64,000 bases of DNA from Clostridia bacterium (lineage in GTDB: Bacteria; Bacillota; Clostridia; UBA1381), in assembly GCA_017551095.1 (NCBI GenBank), contig JAFZMQ010000011.1, positions 1-64,000 of the forward strand, written 5' to 3'. The notes under the pieces were generated by a model. The model was not told the DNA's origin, made no database searches, and saw nothing but the letters and a program-made list of their open reading frames with translations. The position numbers and the translations under genes were made by a program. Of the stretch, positions 32,694-40,330 are shown piece after piece; within the stretch, counting starts at the first letter, position 1; each line of letters starts with the position of its first letter.

Positions 32694-34517
32694 ATGGATA
32701 GCCGTCATTGCTGCTCTTGCGAAGACCACTGCCACGAACACGAAGAATCTCGTCTTCCCATTGTTATCAGGCTTATTTCAGGTGCAATCCTGTTTATTTT
32801 AGCACTTTTATTACATAACAATTTTCTGTTCACTCTTTCCTATATCATTTTAGGCTATGATGTGGTTTTTAAAGCGTTTAAAAATTACAAAAATCTGTTT
32901 AATGAAAGCTTTTTAATGACCGTTGCGACTTTCGGCGCTTTTGCTTTGGGAGAATTTGCCGAAGCCTGTGCTGTTATGCTTTTTTACCAGATTGGCGAAT
33001 TTTTGTCCGATTATGCGACAGATAAATCGAAAGAATCAATAGGCGAACTGATGGATTTGCGTTCCGATACGGCACATTTACTGTCCGCAGAAGGCGTAAC
33101 AGATGTTTTATCGGAAACTGTGCATATTGGAGATAACATTCGCGTTTTATCCGGCGAAAAAGTGCCTTTGGATGGGATTATCTCAAAAGGAGCGGGATAT
33201 TTTGATACGAAAAGTCTCACGGGCGAAAGTATACCTCAAAAGCTATTTGTCGGAGATACCGTTTTAAGCGGATACATTTCCACCAATTCACCCGTTGAAA
33301 TAACTGTCACAAAAGAATATGCTGACTCAACCGCATCAAAAATTTTAGCCCTTGTAAGTGATGAAAAAAAAGCAAATTCAGAAAAATTTATAACGAAATT
33401 TTCAAGGATTTACACACCTATCGTTGTTATTTTGGCACTTTTAATTGCGGTTATTCCCGTAATTTTTGGCGGTTATTATAAAACCTGGATATACCGTGCT
33501 ATGCTGTTTTTAGTTGTTTCCTGCCCGTGTGCATTGGTGGTTTCGATACCGCTTTCGTTTTTTGCCGGTATCGGCTGTGCGTCTTTAAAAGGAATTTTAA
33601 TAAAAGGTGCATTTGCTCTTGAAAAGGCGTCAAAAATCAAGAATTTTGCCTTTGATAAGACAGGCACATTAACAGACGGAAAATTTGCCGTACGATCTGT
33701 AAAAAGTGAAAATTACAGTGAAAATGAGCTTTTAAAATACGCCGCATACTGTGAATACTACTCAAATCATCCCATAGCAAATGCAATAAAGGAATACTAT
33801 GCGGAAGATATAGACGAAGGGCTGATTTCAGACTTTTCCGAAATTGCAGGAAAAGGCATTTTGGCAAAAATAGATTCTCACAACATTTCAGTAGGCTCTG
33901 CCGAATTTATCGGCGTTGAAAATTCACAAAAAGGGCTTATTTATGTTTCGGTAGACGGAGAATTTGCAGGAAGTATTTTGATTTCCGATGAAATTAAAAA
34001 TGAAGCAAAATCAGCAATTTCCGAGCTGAAAAAACTTGGCATCTCCCCCATAATCCTGACAGGCGACAGTTTATATAACGCTGAGAGCGTAGCAAACGAG
34101 CTTGATATTCCGTTTAAAGCCTCACTTTTGCCGCAGGATAAGGTTAGCGAAATCGGAAAATTAAAGAAAAACGGCGTTACGGCGTTTGTCGGTGACGGAA
34201 TAAACGACGCACCAGTACTTTCAAACGCAGATGTCGGAGTTTCTATGGGAAATATCGGTCAGGACGCCGCAATAGAGTCAAGTGATGTAGTTTTAACAAA
34301 TGATGACCTGTTAAAAATCCCGAAACTCATTCGCATTTCCGGAAAAACCATGCGGATTGTAAAGGAAAATATTATTTTTTCAATTTCTGTAAAAATTGCG
34401 GTAATGCTTCTTGGTGCTTTGGGATTTGCGTCAATATGGGGTGCTGTTTTTGCAGATGTCGGGGTATTGATTCTTGCTATTTTAAATTCGCTAAGGGCAT
34501 TTTTGCTTAAAGATTGA
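32694..34517 (+). CDS. cadA: Heavy-metal translocating P1B-type ATPase (Cd/Zn/Pb group)
   Basis: ATP-driven metal exporter of 607 residues. In place of a full HMA domain it has a short His/Cys-rich head (CCSCEDHCHEHEE, residues 6-18). There follow paired membrane helices, the actuator TGES (SLTGESIPQ, ~180-188), the CPC motif (VSCPCALVVS), phosphorylation motif DKTGTLTDG, a HP dipeptide (NHPIANAI) and GDGINDAP. The CPC motif and the His-rich head favour Zn/Cd over Cu. GGAGGTG precedes the ATG. It is driven by the promoter and operator directly upstream. The coaX promoter overlaps its stop codon. Confidence 0.93.
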   Translation: MDSRHCCSCEDHCHEHEESRLPIVIRLISGAILFILALLLHNNFLFTLSYIILGYDVVFKAFKNYKNLFNESFLMTVATFGAFALGEFAEACAVMLFYQIGEFLSDYATDKSKESIGELMDLRSDTAHLLSAEGVTDVLSETVHIGDNIRVLSGEKVPLDGIISKGAGYFDTKSLTGESIPQKLFVGDTVLSGYISTNSPVEITVTKEYADSTASKILALVSDEKKANSEKFITKFSRIYTPIVVILALLIAVIPVIFGGYYKTWIYRAMLFLVVSCPCALVVSIPLSFFAGIGCASLKGILIKGAFALEKASKIKNFAFDKTGTLTDGKFAVRSVKSENYSENELLKYAAYCEYYSNHPIANAIKEYYAEDIDEGLISDFSEIAGKGILAKIDSHNISVGSAEFIGVENSQKGLIYVSVDGEFAGSILISDEIKNEAKSAISELKKLGISPIILTGDSLYNAESVANELDIPFKASLLPQDKVSEIGKLKKNGVTAFVGDGINDAPVLSNADVGVSMGNIGQDAAIESSDVVLTNDDLLKIPKLIRISGKTMRIVKENIIFSISVKIAVMLLGALGFASIWGAVFADVGVLILAILNSLRAFLLKD

Positions 34518-34542
34518 CAAAAGATATGTAAAAGTATATAAT
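34514..34542 (+). promoter_or_regulatory. coaX promoter overlapping the cadA stop
   Basis: TTGACA (34514-34519), 17-bp spacer, TATAAT (34537-34542). The -35 box shares bases with the TGA stop of the metal ATPase gene (34515-34517). Confidence 0.85.
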
Positions 34543-34568
34543 CCTAATGTTAAAAGGTGGGATTTAAA

Positions 34569-35336
34569 ATGATTCTGGCAGTAGATGTAGGAAATACAAA
34601 CATAGTTATAGGTTGCATTGACGAGGGCAAAATAGTTTTCAGCGGACGGCTTACAACAAATGCACAAAAAACCGATATGGAAATTGCAGTTATGCTTAAA
34701 AACATCTTAACACTCAACGGAATTGCTACCGACAAATTTGAGGGTGCGATTGTTTCATCGGTTGTACCGCCTATGAATAAGGCATTAAAGTCTGCAATAA
34801 ATCTTGTTACGGGAAAAGACGCGTATATGGTAAACGGCTCGGAGGGGCTTACCATAGATATTGACGATCCGTCGCAGCTCGGCCCTGATTTAGTTGTCGG
34901 TGCGGTTGCGGTACTCAATGAATATAAGCCGCCAGTTGTGCTTATAGACTTAGGCACGGCTACTACTATTTTTGTGATTGACAAAGATAGCAAATATTTG
35001 GGCGGTGCAATTATGCCCGGTATTGCAATTTCCCAACAGGCTCTTTCTTCCAAAGCATCACTTCTTCCCTCAATAAGCCTTGAAGCACCTAAAAGCGTAA
35101 TAGGCAAAAACACAGTTGATTCTATGAACAGCGGAGCGGTTTTCGGTAACGCGTCTATGATAGACGGAATGCTTGACAGGATTGAAAAAGAGCTTGGGAG
35201 CAAAGTCACTGCCGTTGCGACAGGCGGACTTTCCCGATTTATTGCAAAGCATTGCAAACACGAAATTTTATATGAGGAAGATTTATTACTAAAAGGGCTT
35301 TGGCTCATATATAAAAAACACCGAGTTCAAAATTAA
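34569..35336 (+). CDS. coaX: Type III pantothenate kinase CoaX
   Basis: Phosphorylates pantothenate, the first step of coenzyme A synthesis; the type III enzyme is a potassium-dependent ASKHA-fold kinase. Start chosen at the ATG of MILAVDVGNTNIV after AGGTGGG. In 255 residues: phosphate-1 motif DVGNTN (5-10), GPDLVVGAVA (~104-113), IDLGTATT (~122-129) with the catalytic acid region, GGAIMPGI and the C-terminal ATGGLS. Own promoter upstream. Its 3' end overlaps the convergent carboxypeptidase gene by 32 bp within a shared terminator. Confidence 0.96.
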   Translation: MILAVDVGNTNIVIGCIDEGKIVFSGRLTTNAQKTDMEIAVMLKNILTLNGIATDKFEGAIVSSVVPPMNKALKSAINLVTGKDAYMVNGSEGLTIDIDDPSQLGPDLVVGAVAVLNEYKPPVVLIDLGTATTIFVIDKDSKYLGGAIMPGIAISQQALSSKASLLPSISLEAPKSVIGKNTVDSMNSGAVFGNASMIDGMLDRIEKELGSKVTAVATGGLSRFIAKHCKHEILYEEDLLLKGLWLIYKKHRVQN

Positions 35337-36435
35337 AAGTTTTGAACTCGGCTTTTTTTGAATCCCTGAAAATAAACCTTTTTATAAACATAAATGGCGT
35401 TTGCTTAACCTTTTGACCGCTTTTTACTGAAACTTTTGCAACGGGATATTCACCTAAATATATGTCTGCATATCCCAATAAATCGCCTATTTTGATTTCG
35501 GAATACTTTTCTTTCAAATGAATTTTTCCCGTTATTTTTACCCTTTTTCCGCTTACAAGCGGGATTTTAACATCATCTTCCGCAATAAGATTGACCTTTG
35601 TCCCATTGATTTCTCTTGTTGCTAAAATGCTGCCTTTTTTTATTATTTCCTTGTTTGTTATTTCACCAAACCCGTATTCAAATAGTTTTTTGTGCGTCTT
35701 CCAGTCATCAGGGTTGTTTAAAGTAACGGCAATAAGCCGTACACCGTCCTTTTCGGCAGTAGTAACAAGGCATCTTCCCGAAAGTTTAGTGTATCCCGTT
35801 TTCCCGCCCGTGCAGTACTCATACTGCCACAAAAGCTTGTTATGGTTTTTGAGGTATGTTGTGCTTTCGCAGTTGTCAATATTATAGCGTTTTGTACCAA
35901 CAATTTCCCTGAACTTTTCATTTTCCATGGCATACGCCATTATTAGTGCCATATCATACGCCGAGGAATAATGTCCCTCCTCGTTAAGACCGCTCGGGTT
36001 TTTGAAGTTGGTGTTTTTGCATCCGATTTTTTGTGCATTTTTATTCATCAGCTCTGCAAATGCCTCAACACTTCCGCTTACACCCTCGGCAAGTGCCGTT
36101 GCCGCATCATTCCCAGAATTTAGCATAAGTCCGTAAAGCAGGTCTTTTACCGAAATTTTGTCCCCCTCACGCAAGTAAATTGATGAGCCTTCCTGATTTT
36201 GTGCCTTTTGGGAAACGGTGAACATATCGTCTAAATCCGCATTTTCTATTGCTGTAATCGCCGTCATAATTTTAGTCGTACTTGCAATCGGGAGCGGTAA
36301 ATTCTCGTTTTCCCTTTTTATTATCTGCCTTGTTTTGCCCTCAATAAGAATATATGAGCTGTTTTCTTTTTCTGCAAATGCAGATGCTGAAATCAAAAAA
36401 ACAGCAAAAATAGCCAAAAGTATTCTTTTTAACAT
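35305..36435 (-). CDS. dacF: D-alanyl-D-alanine carboxypeptidase (DacF-like PBP)
   Basis: Low-molecular-weight penicillin-binding protein that trims the terminal D-Ala of peptidoglycan. The start is the ATG of MLKRILLAIFAVFLI after AAAGGAG. A signal peptide (~1-21) is followed by the three active-site motifs: STTK (ASTTKIMTAI, ~52-61), SGN (NSGNDAATAL, ~108-117) and KTG (GKTGYTKLSG, ~211-220). A PBP5_C-like beta domain runs to ~360. The C-terminal tail is partly encoded by the coaX terminator stem. With sigK and gpr nearby it could serve cortex or vegetative wall remodelling; which is not known. Confidence 0.93.
   Translation of the reverse strand: MLKRILLAIFAVFLISASAFAEKENSSYILIEGKTRQIIKRENENLPLPIASTTKIMTAITAIENADLDDMFTVSQKAQNQEGSSIYLREGDKISVKDLLYGLMLNSGNDAATALAEGVSGSVEAFAELMNKNAQKIGCKNTNFKNPSGLNEEGHYSSAYDMALIMAYAMENEKFREIVGTKRYNIDNCESTTYLKNHNKLLWQYEYCTGGKTGYTKLSGRCLVTTAEKDGVRLIAVTLNNPDDWKTHKKLFEYGFGEITNKEIIKKGSILATREINGTKVNLIAEDDVKIPLVSGKRVKITGKIHLKEKYSEIKIGDLLGYADIYLGEYPVAKVSVKSGQKVKQTPFMFIKRFIFRDSKKAEFKTFNFELGVFYI
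35321..35359 (+). terminator. coaX terminator inside the dacF coding end
   Basis: Plus strand CCGAGTTCAAAA-ttaaaag-TTTTGAACTCGG followed by CTTTTTTT. It covers the coaX stop and the last ~17 codons of the convergent carboxypeptidase gene. Confidence 0.88.
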
Positions 36436-36538
36436 AAATGCTCCTTTAATTAGTGAAAAAAATTGCATATTTCTATTTTTCCCTTAAAAAAGCGGTTTAT
36501 ACAAAAGGCTTTTTATGTATTATTTTTTGGAAAATCCC

Positions 36539-36567
36539 TTGCAAAAGAAACGAAACTATGATATATT
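36539..36567 (+). promoter_or_regulatory. Promoter of the structured RNA candidate
   Basis: TTGCAA (36539-36544), 17-bp spacer, TATATT (36562-36567). A start seven bases on falls at 36574, exactly the first base of the closing stem of the predicted RNA. Confidence 0.6.
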
Positions 36568-36573
36568 GATATT

Positions 36574-36778
36574 GCCAAATAAATTAAACAATTAAATATG
36601 GGGTATTTTTATTTTTATTCAAAATATTTTTTTCTTTTTTGCATATCCTAAGTATTGAATTTGTAAAAAAACGCAAACTCAACACTTAGGATGAATATAT
36701 CCCATTTTGTTTGATTTGTTTGGCGACAATCGGAGTTTGCGTTTTTTATGCGTCGGCTTCGGTTGACGCATTTTTTTA
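36574..36778 (+). ncRNA. Candidate structured non-coding RNA (~205 nt)
   Basis: No protein frame of note. Stem A is an 18-bp pairing of 36574-36591 with 36707-36724 (two G-U pairs). Stem A2 pairs GGGGTAT (36600-36606) with ATATCCC (36697-36703). Hairpin B pairs CCTAAGTATTGA (36647-36658) with TCAACACTTAGG (36679-36690), 11 of 12 matching. Strand C (36666-36680, mostly in the loop of B) is perfectly complementary over 15 bp to 36733-36747, which crosses A and B as a pseudoknot or offers an alternative fold. Terminator D, ATGCGTC / GACGCAT plus seven T, ends it. I recognise no known family. Confidence 0.6.
36748..36777 (+). terminator. Terminator of the structured RNA candidate
   Basis: ATGCGTC (36748-36754) and GACGCAT (36765-36771) around a ggcttcggtt loop, followed by a run of T. 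Confidence 0.85.
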
Positions 36779-36792
36779 TTTTAGGTTTTCTA

Positions 36793-37010
36793 AAAGCCCT
36801 CCTTGTGTAAAGGCAATTACGCCGAAATGCTGCCTGTGGCAGAGAAAATGAGGCGTAATTGGTTCGGTTTTAAGGAGCAATGCAAACGACAGTGAGCATA
36901 GCGACTATAAAACCAGCGGAATGGTGGCAGTCGTAAGACTGACGGAAGGATTGTGATCATAAAACAATCCCTCAGTCACTTCGTGACAGCTCCCTTTACA
37001 CAAGGGAGCC
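36793..37010. repeat. MITE-like repeat, copy 1 (with internal insert)
   Basis: Terminal inverted repeats AAAGCCCTCCTTGTGTAAAGG (36793-36813, one residue longer than shown here by family variation) and CTCCCTTTACACAAGGGAGC (36990-37009). The right half, from GGATTGTG through the palindrome CAGTCACTTCGTGACAG, matches copy 2 with only a few mismatches over about 65 bp. Copy 1 has an extra ~100 bp in the middle containing its own CAATTACGCC / GGCGTAATTG pair. No transposase is encoded. Confidence 0.8.
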
Positions 37011-37114
37011 AAGAAAATGAAGTGTGCAACTCCCTTTACTACATGCGGAGCCTATTAAAGAATGTTTTTAAGCCAAAAGGCATAAAAAATAAACAAATTT
37101 TAAGGAGGACAAAA

Positions 37115-38686
37115 ATGAAAAGAAAAATTTTGGTTTTCGGCATAGTTTTATGTATGCTGATTACAATGGCGGTAACGCCTGTGGGGGCAACAGTAGTTAA
37201 TAGTGGTACTTGTGGTGATAATCTTACTTGGACGCTTGACGATGTTGGCATACTAACCATAAGCGGCAGCGGAGCGATGGAGAATTATGGATATCCCCAT
37301 TATGCACCTTGGTATCTCTGGTCATCAGTTAATACCGTCATTATCCAAAATGGTGTAACAAGTATAGGTGATGGTGCGTTTATGGGTTGCAGCAATCTAG
37401 AAAACATCACAATCCCAGACAGCGTGACAAGCATTGGAGTGGGCGCGTTTTACTCTTGCAATAGTCTCATATCTATAACAATACCTGATAGTGTAACGAG
37501 CATTGGCACTCAAGCGTTTGTTGGTTGCTGTAGCCTTACCTCAATCACAATCCCAGACAACGTGACGAATATTGGCACTAGAGCGTTTTCCAGTTGCACC
37601 AGCCTCACAAGTATCACAATCGGCAATGGCGTAACGAGCATCGGGAATCAGGCGTTTTACGCTTGCAACAGTCTCACGAGCATCACAATCCCTGAAAGTG
37701 TGACGAGTATCGGCTATAGAGCGTTTAAAGGTGACAGCATGGAGGAAATAGCAGTTAGTCAAAATAATCAAAACTATTCTTCTGAAAACGGAGTTCTTTT
37801 TAATAAAAACAAAACATCCCTTATAGACTGCCCCAGCAAAAAAACAGGAAGTTATACAATTCCCAATAGCGTAACAACCATTATTGGTCATGCGTTTGAC
37901 AACTGTAGCAACCTCACGAGCATCACAATCCCTAATAGTGTAGCATCTATTTGTGAGTACGCATTTACTGTTTGTAGCAGCCTAACATCAATCACAATCC
38001 CAGACAGCGTGACAAGCATTGGCGAAAATGCGTTTCGCCTTTGCAGTAGCCTCACAAGCGTCACAATCCCTAACAGCATGACGAACATTAGTAAAGGTGC
38101 GTTTGAGAGTTGCGAGAGCCTTACTGATGTGTATTACGGCGGAATCAAGAGCGAATGGGACAGAATTTCAATAGGCTTACATAATGCCCAATTAACAAAT
38201 GCATTTATACACTGCAACGATATTTCTTCCAAGCAACTGACAAATGTGCAGGACAATAGTGGAAATACATTAACACTTCTTGAAAATGCAGTTCTTGACA
38301 TAGGCGAAAATTTATATTTCCGAAACGGGTATGTTGACGCGTCAAAGGGATACATAAAGACAGGCGACAGGAAGATTACGGGAAGTAATATACATTTTAC
38401 AAACGAGGGCAAAATCCGCTTAGATGACGGAGAAAATGCCAAAATCGTGCGTGACAATGGCGACGGCACAACAGACCAAGGATTTGTTTTCGGCAAATAC
38501 AATCCGTCAGGTATCGTAAAAGTAACATTAGATGCCACAGGCGAGGCAGGAGGCGTCGACTACACAGGAAAGACTGTTGAACATGAATTTGATTTTACAA
38601 GCAGTGAAATGTATGGACTTATCAATTTTGGGTTTGCAATAAATAATATTCCAAAGCCTATAAAGTTTTATGTTCACGAGGATTAA
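37115..38686 (+). CDS. BspA-like leucine-rich repeat surface protein
   Basis: A secreted 523-residue protein. The start is the ATG of MKRKILVFGIVL, 6 bp after AAGGAGG; frame upstream of it lies in the MITE-like repeat. Signal peptide (~1-26, ending PVGA), an N-terminal LTWTLDDVGILTISGSGAM module (~35-55), then about ten 23-residue LRR_5 units of the form VTSIGxxAFxxCxSLTSITIPxS, interrupted by an island (residues ~200-235). A C-terminal ~140-residue domain follows. The 69-bp repeats are very alike at DNA level. BspA-type proteins bind host or microbial surfaces. No LPXTG, SLH or other anchor is visible. Confidence 0.88.
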   Translation: MKRKILVFGIVLCMLITMAVTPVGATVVNSGTCGDNLTWTLDDVGILTISGSGAMENYGYPHYAPWYLWSSVNTVIIQNGVTSIGDGAFMGCSNLENITIPDSVTSIGVGAFYSCNSLISITIPDSVTSIGTQAFVGCCSLTSITIPDNVTNIGTRAFSSCTSLTSITIGNGVTSIGNQAFYACNSLTSITIPESVTSIGYRAFKGDSMEEIAVSQNNQNYSSENGVLFNKNKTSLIDCPSKKTGSYTIPNSVTTIIGHAFDNCSNLTSITIPNSVASICEYAFTVCSSLTSITIPDSVTSIGENAFRLCSSLTSVTIPNSMTNISKGAFESCESLTDVYYGGIKSEWDRISIGLHNAQLTNAFIHCNDISSKQLTNVQDNSGNTLTLLENAVLDIGENLYFRNGYVDASKGYIKTGDRKITGSNIHFTNEGKIRLDDGENAKIVRDNGDGTTDQGFVFGKYNPSGIVKVTLDATGEAGGVDYTGKTVEHEFDFTSSEMYGLINFGFAINNIPKPIKFYVHED

Positions 38687-38695
38687 AGGGGGAAA

Positions 38696-38851
38696 ATGGA
38701 TATGAAAAATTACGAAAAACCACAGATAATATTAGAGAAATTTGAAGTTGAAGACATAATGAAAGAAAGCGGAGTTCACAACCTTTTAGGCGGTATTACA
38801 GAGCTTAGCATTGAGCATCAGGAAAAATTCAGCGATTTAAAATTTAATTAA
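38696..38851 (+). CDS. 51-residue peptide with YEKPxI...EDIM..SG motif
   Basis: Small gene 9 bp after the LRR protein stop, with GGGGG before it. Two ATGs are possible: 38696 (51 residues) and 38702 (49 residues, better spacing). The product begins MKNYEKPQIILEKFEVEDIM, then KESGVHNLLGG and an acidic-basic tail. Small peptides of the pattern K-x-Y-x-K-P...DI...SG recur in Clostridia, to my knowledge without a proven function. The NLLGG could be a double-glycine leader cleavage site, but no peptidase, transporter or modifying enzyme lies nearby. Likely co-transcribed with the LRR gene. Confidence 0.7.
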   Translation: MDMKNYEKPQIILEKFEVEDIMKESGVHNLLGGITELSIEHQEKFSDLKFN

Positions 38852-38902
38852 CTATAAAAAGCCACCCTTGTGTAAATTTAGGCTAAAATAGAATGAATAC
38901 CA

Positions 38903-39013
38903 AAAGCCCTCCTTGTGCAAAGGAGGGTGCTGAGCGTATGCGAAGCGGGAGGATTGTGAGCAGAAAACAATCCCTCAGTCACTTCGTGACAGCTCCCTTT
39001 ACACAAGGGAGCC
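38903..39013. repeat. MITE-like repeat, copy 2
   Basis: A 111-bp element with terminal repeats AAAGCCCTCCTTGTGCAAAG and CTCCCTTTACACAAGGGAGC, and the GGATTGTG...ACAATCC and CAGTCACTTCGTGACAG internal palindromes shared with copy 1. Similarity to the flank of copy 1 continues weakly (CTTCCTTTACTACAT). The 38852-39135 interval holds no gene besides this repeat. Confidence 0.82.
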
Positions 39014-39135
39014 AAGAGAAAAAGAGGAGCGTTAATAACTTCCTTTACTACATCCAGAGCAAGAAATTTCGGTGGTGACAGTGCTAACAAGGCAACAAGG
39101 GAGCCGAATATAAATTTATAAAAAAAGATTATCAC

Positions 39136-39165
39136 AAAAAAATCCCTCTTATGAGGGATTTTTTT
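39136..39165. terminator. Terminator of fprA
   Basis: AAAAAATCCCTC-ttatGAGGGATTTTTTT lies just beyond the fprA stop on the minus strand. It could also stop transcription coming from the LRR/peptide genes. Confidence 0.85.
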
Positions 39166-40318
39166 ACTTTAAAAGCTCCTGTGCCAAAGCGGTTATTTCA
39201 TCTTTATTTTTATCTGTCATTACCGAGCGGATATGTACCGCATTTTCTGCAAAGGTTATATTTTTTGACTTTTCAAACCGAGCCTTAATCACCTTTTCCG
39301 CCATAGGTGTCCATGTTCCGTTCTCGATAATTCCAACCGTTTTATTTTGGAAATTCCGCTCCAAAAGCTCGTCAATGAAAATCCGCATAAACGGGAAAAT
39401 TTCGGCGTTATATGTTGTTGTAGCAAGTACAATTTTGCCGTACCTGAATGCGTCCTCAACGGCTTCCGCCATATCGCATCTCGCCAGATCATTTACCGCA
39501 ACCTTTGGGCATCCTCCCTTTTTAAGTTCCTCCGCCAAAAGCTCCGCTGCGGCTTTTGTACCGCCATAAACCGAAGTATAGCATATTACAACGCCGTCTG
39601 TTTCCACGCCGTATGAAGTCCAGATTTTATACAAATTCAGATAGTATTCAAGATTCTCTGAAAGGATAGGTCCGTGAAGTGGGCAGATTGTTTTAATATC
39701 CAATTTTAAAGCCTTATTGAGAAGTGCATTTGCCTGAACGCCGTATTTTCCGACTATTCCGAAATAGTAGCGTCTTGCCTCACATGCCCAATCTTCATCA
39801 GTATCAAGCGTTCCGAATTTGCCGAATGCGTCGGCAGAAAACAGGATTTTATCTACATCATCATATGTTACTATTACCTCTGGCCAATGTACCATGGGTG
39901 CGGTGTAAAAGGTTAATGTGTGCTTTCCGAGAAGTAGCGTATCCCCCTCTTTTACGGCAATTTTTCTATCGGCAAAATCGCTACCAAAAAACTGCCCCAT
40001 CATTGAAAATGCCTTTTCACTTGCGACAATTTTCGCATCTTTATAACTATCCGCAAAATTTTTGATGTTTGCCGAATGGTCAGGCTCCATATGCGAAACT
40101 ATCAAATAGTCGGGAGTTCTGCCGTTTAAGGCATTTTTAAGATTTTTAAGCCATTCCTCCCCGAAATTTTTATCTGCGGTATCAAAAACGGCTACCTTTT
40201 CGTCCAAAATTACATACGAATTGTATGCCATACCGTTTTCAACCATGAACTGACCTTCAAAAAGATCGATTTTTTTGTCATTTACTCCGATATACTTAAT
40301 ATCTTTTGTGATTACCAT
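39164..40318 (-). CDS. fprA: FprA-type A-type flavoprotein (flavodiiron protein)
   Basis: Flavodiiron protein that reduces O2 to water (or NO to N2O) to protect anaerobes. The 384-residue protein has an N-terminal metallo-beta-lactamase-fold diiron domain with ligands HMEPDHSAN (H-x-E-x-D-H, ~80-88), HWPE and LHGP. A C-terminal flavodoxin domain starts near residue 250 (CYTSVYGGTKAAAELLA). There is no fused rubredoxin or NADH-binding domain, so electrons must come from separate rubredoxin or coenzyme partners that are not encoded here. It follows the M16 pair after 12 bp and is probably co-transcribed with it. Confidence 0.95.
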   Translation of the reverse strand: MVITKDIKYIGVNDKKIDLFEGQFMVENGMAYNSYVILDEKVAVFDTADKNFGEEWLKNLKNALNGRTPDYLIVSHMEPDHSANIKNFADSYKDAKIVASEKAFSMMGQFFGSDFADRKIAVKEGDTLLLGKHTLTFYTAPMVHWPEVIVTYDDVDKILFSADAFGKFGTLDTDEDWACEARRYYFGIVGKYGVQANALLNKALKLDIKTICPLHGPILSENLEYYLNLYKIWTSYGVETDGVVICYTSVYGGTKAAAELLAEELKKGGCPKVAVNDLARCDMAEAVEDAFRYGKIVLATTTYNAEIFPFMRIFIDELLERNFQNKTVGIIENGTWTPMAEKVIKARFEKSKNITFAENAVHIRSVMTDKNKDEITALAQELLK

Positions 40319-40330
40319 TTTCTTTTCCTC

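Noticed and set aside
34550-35308. 252-residue open frame opposite coaX
   Set aside because: Low-complexity Ser/Ile-rich translation, antisense to a clearly real kinase gene and without a ribosome site.
36574-36778. 6S RNA as the identity of the structured RNA candidate
   Set aside because: Length and closing stem would fit, but the long crossing complementarity and the separate terminator hairpin do not match the 6S rod-with-bubble layout. Left unassigned.
36953-37114. 54-residue N-terminal extension of the LRR protein (MIIKQSLSHFVTAPFTQ...)
   Set aside because: It is encoded by the MITE-like repeat and its flank, has no ribosome site, and would put the signal peptide in the middle of the protein. 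AAGGAGG before 37115 fixes the start.
37360-38120. Regular ~69-bp DNA repeats that look array-like
   Set aside because: They are in-frame codons of 23-residue leucine-rich repeats, with no unique spacers between identical repeats, so not a CRISPR array.
38696-38851. Lantibiotic or bacteriocin precursor
   Set aside because: A GG pair and small size are not enough; no modification enzyme, dedicated transporter, peptidase or immunity gene is nearby.
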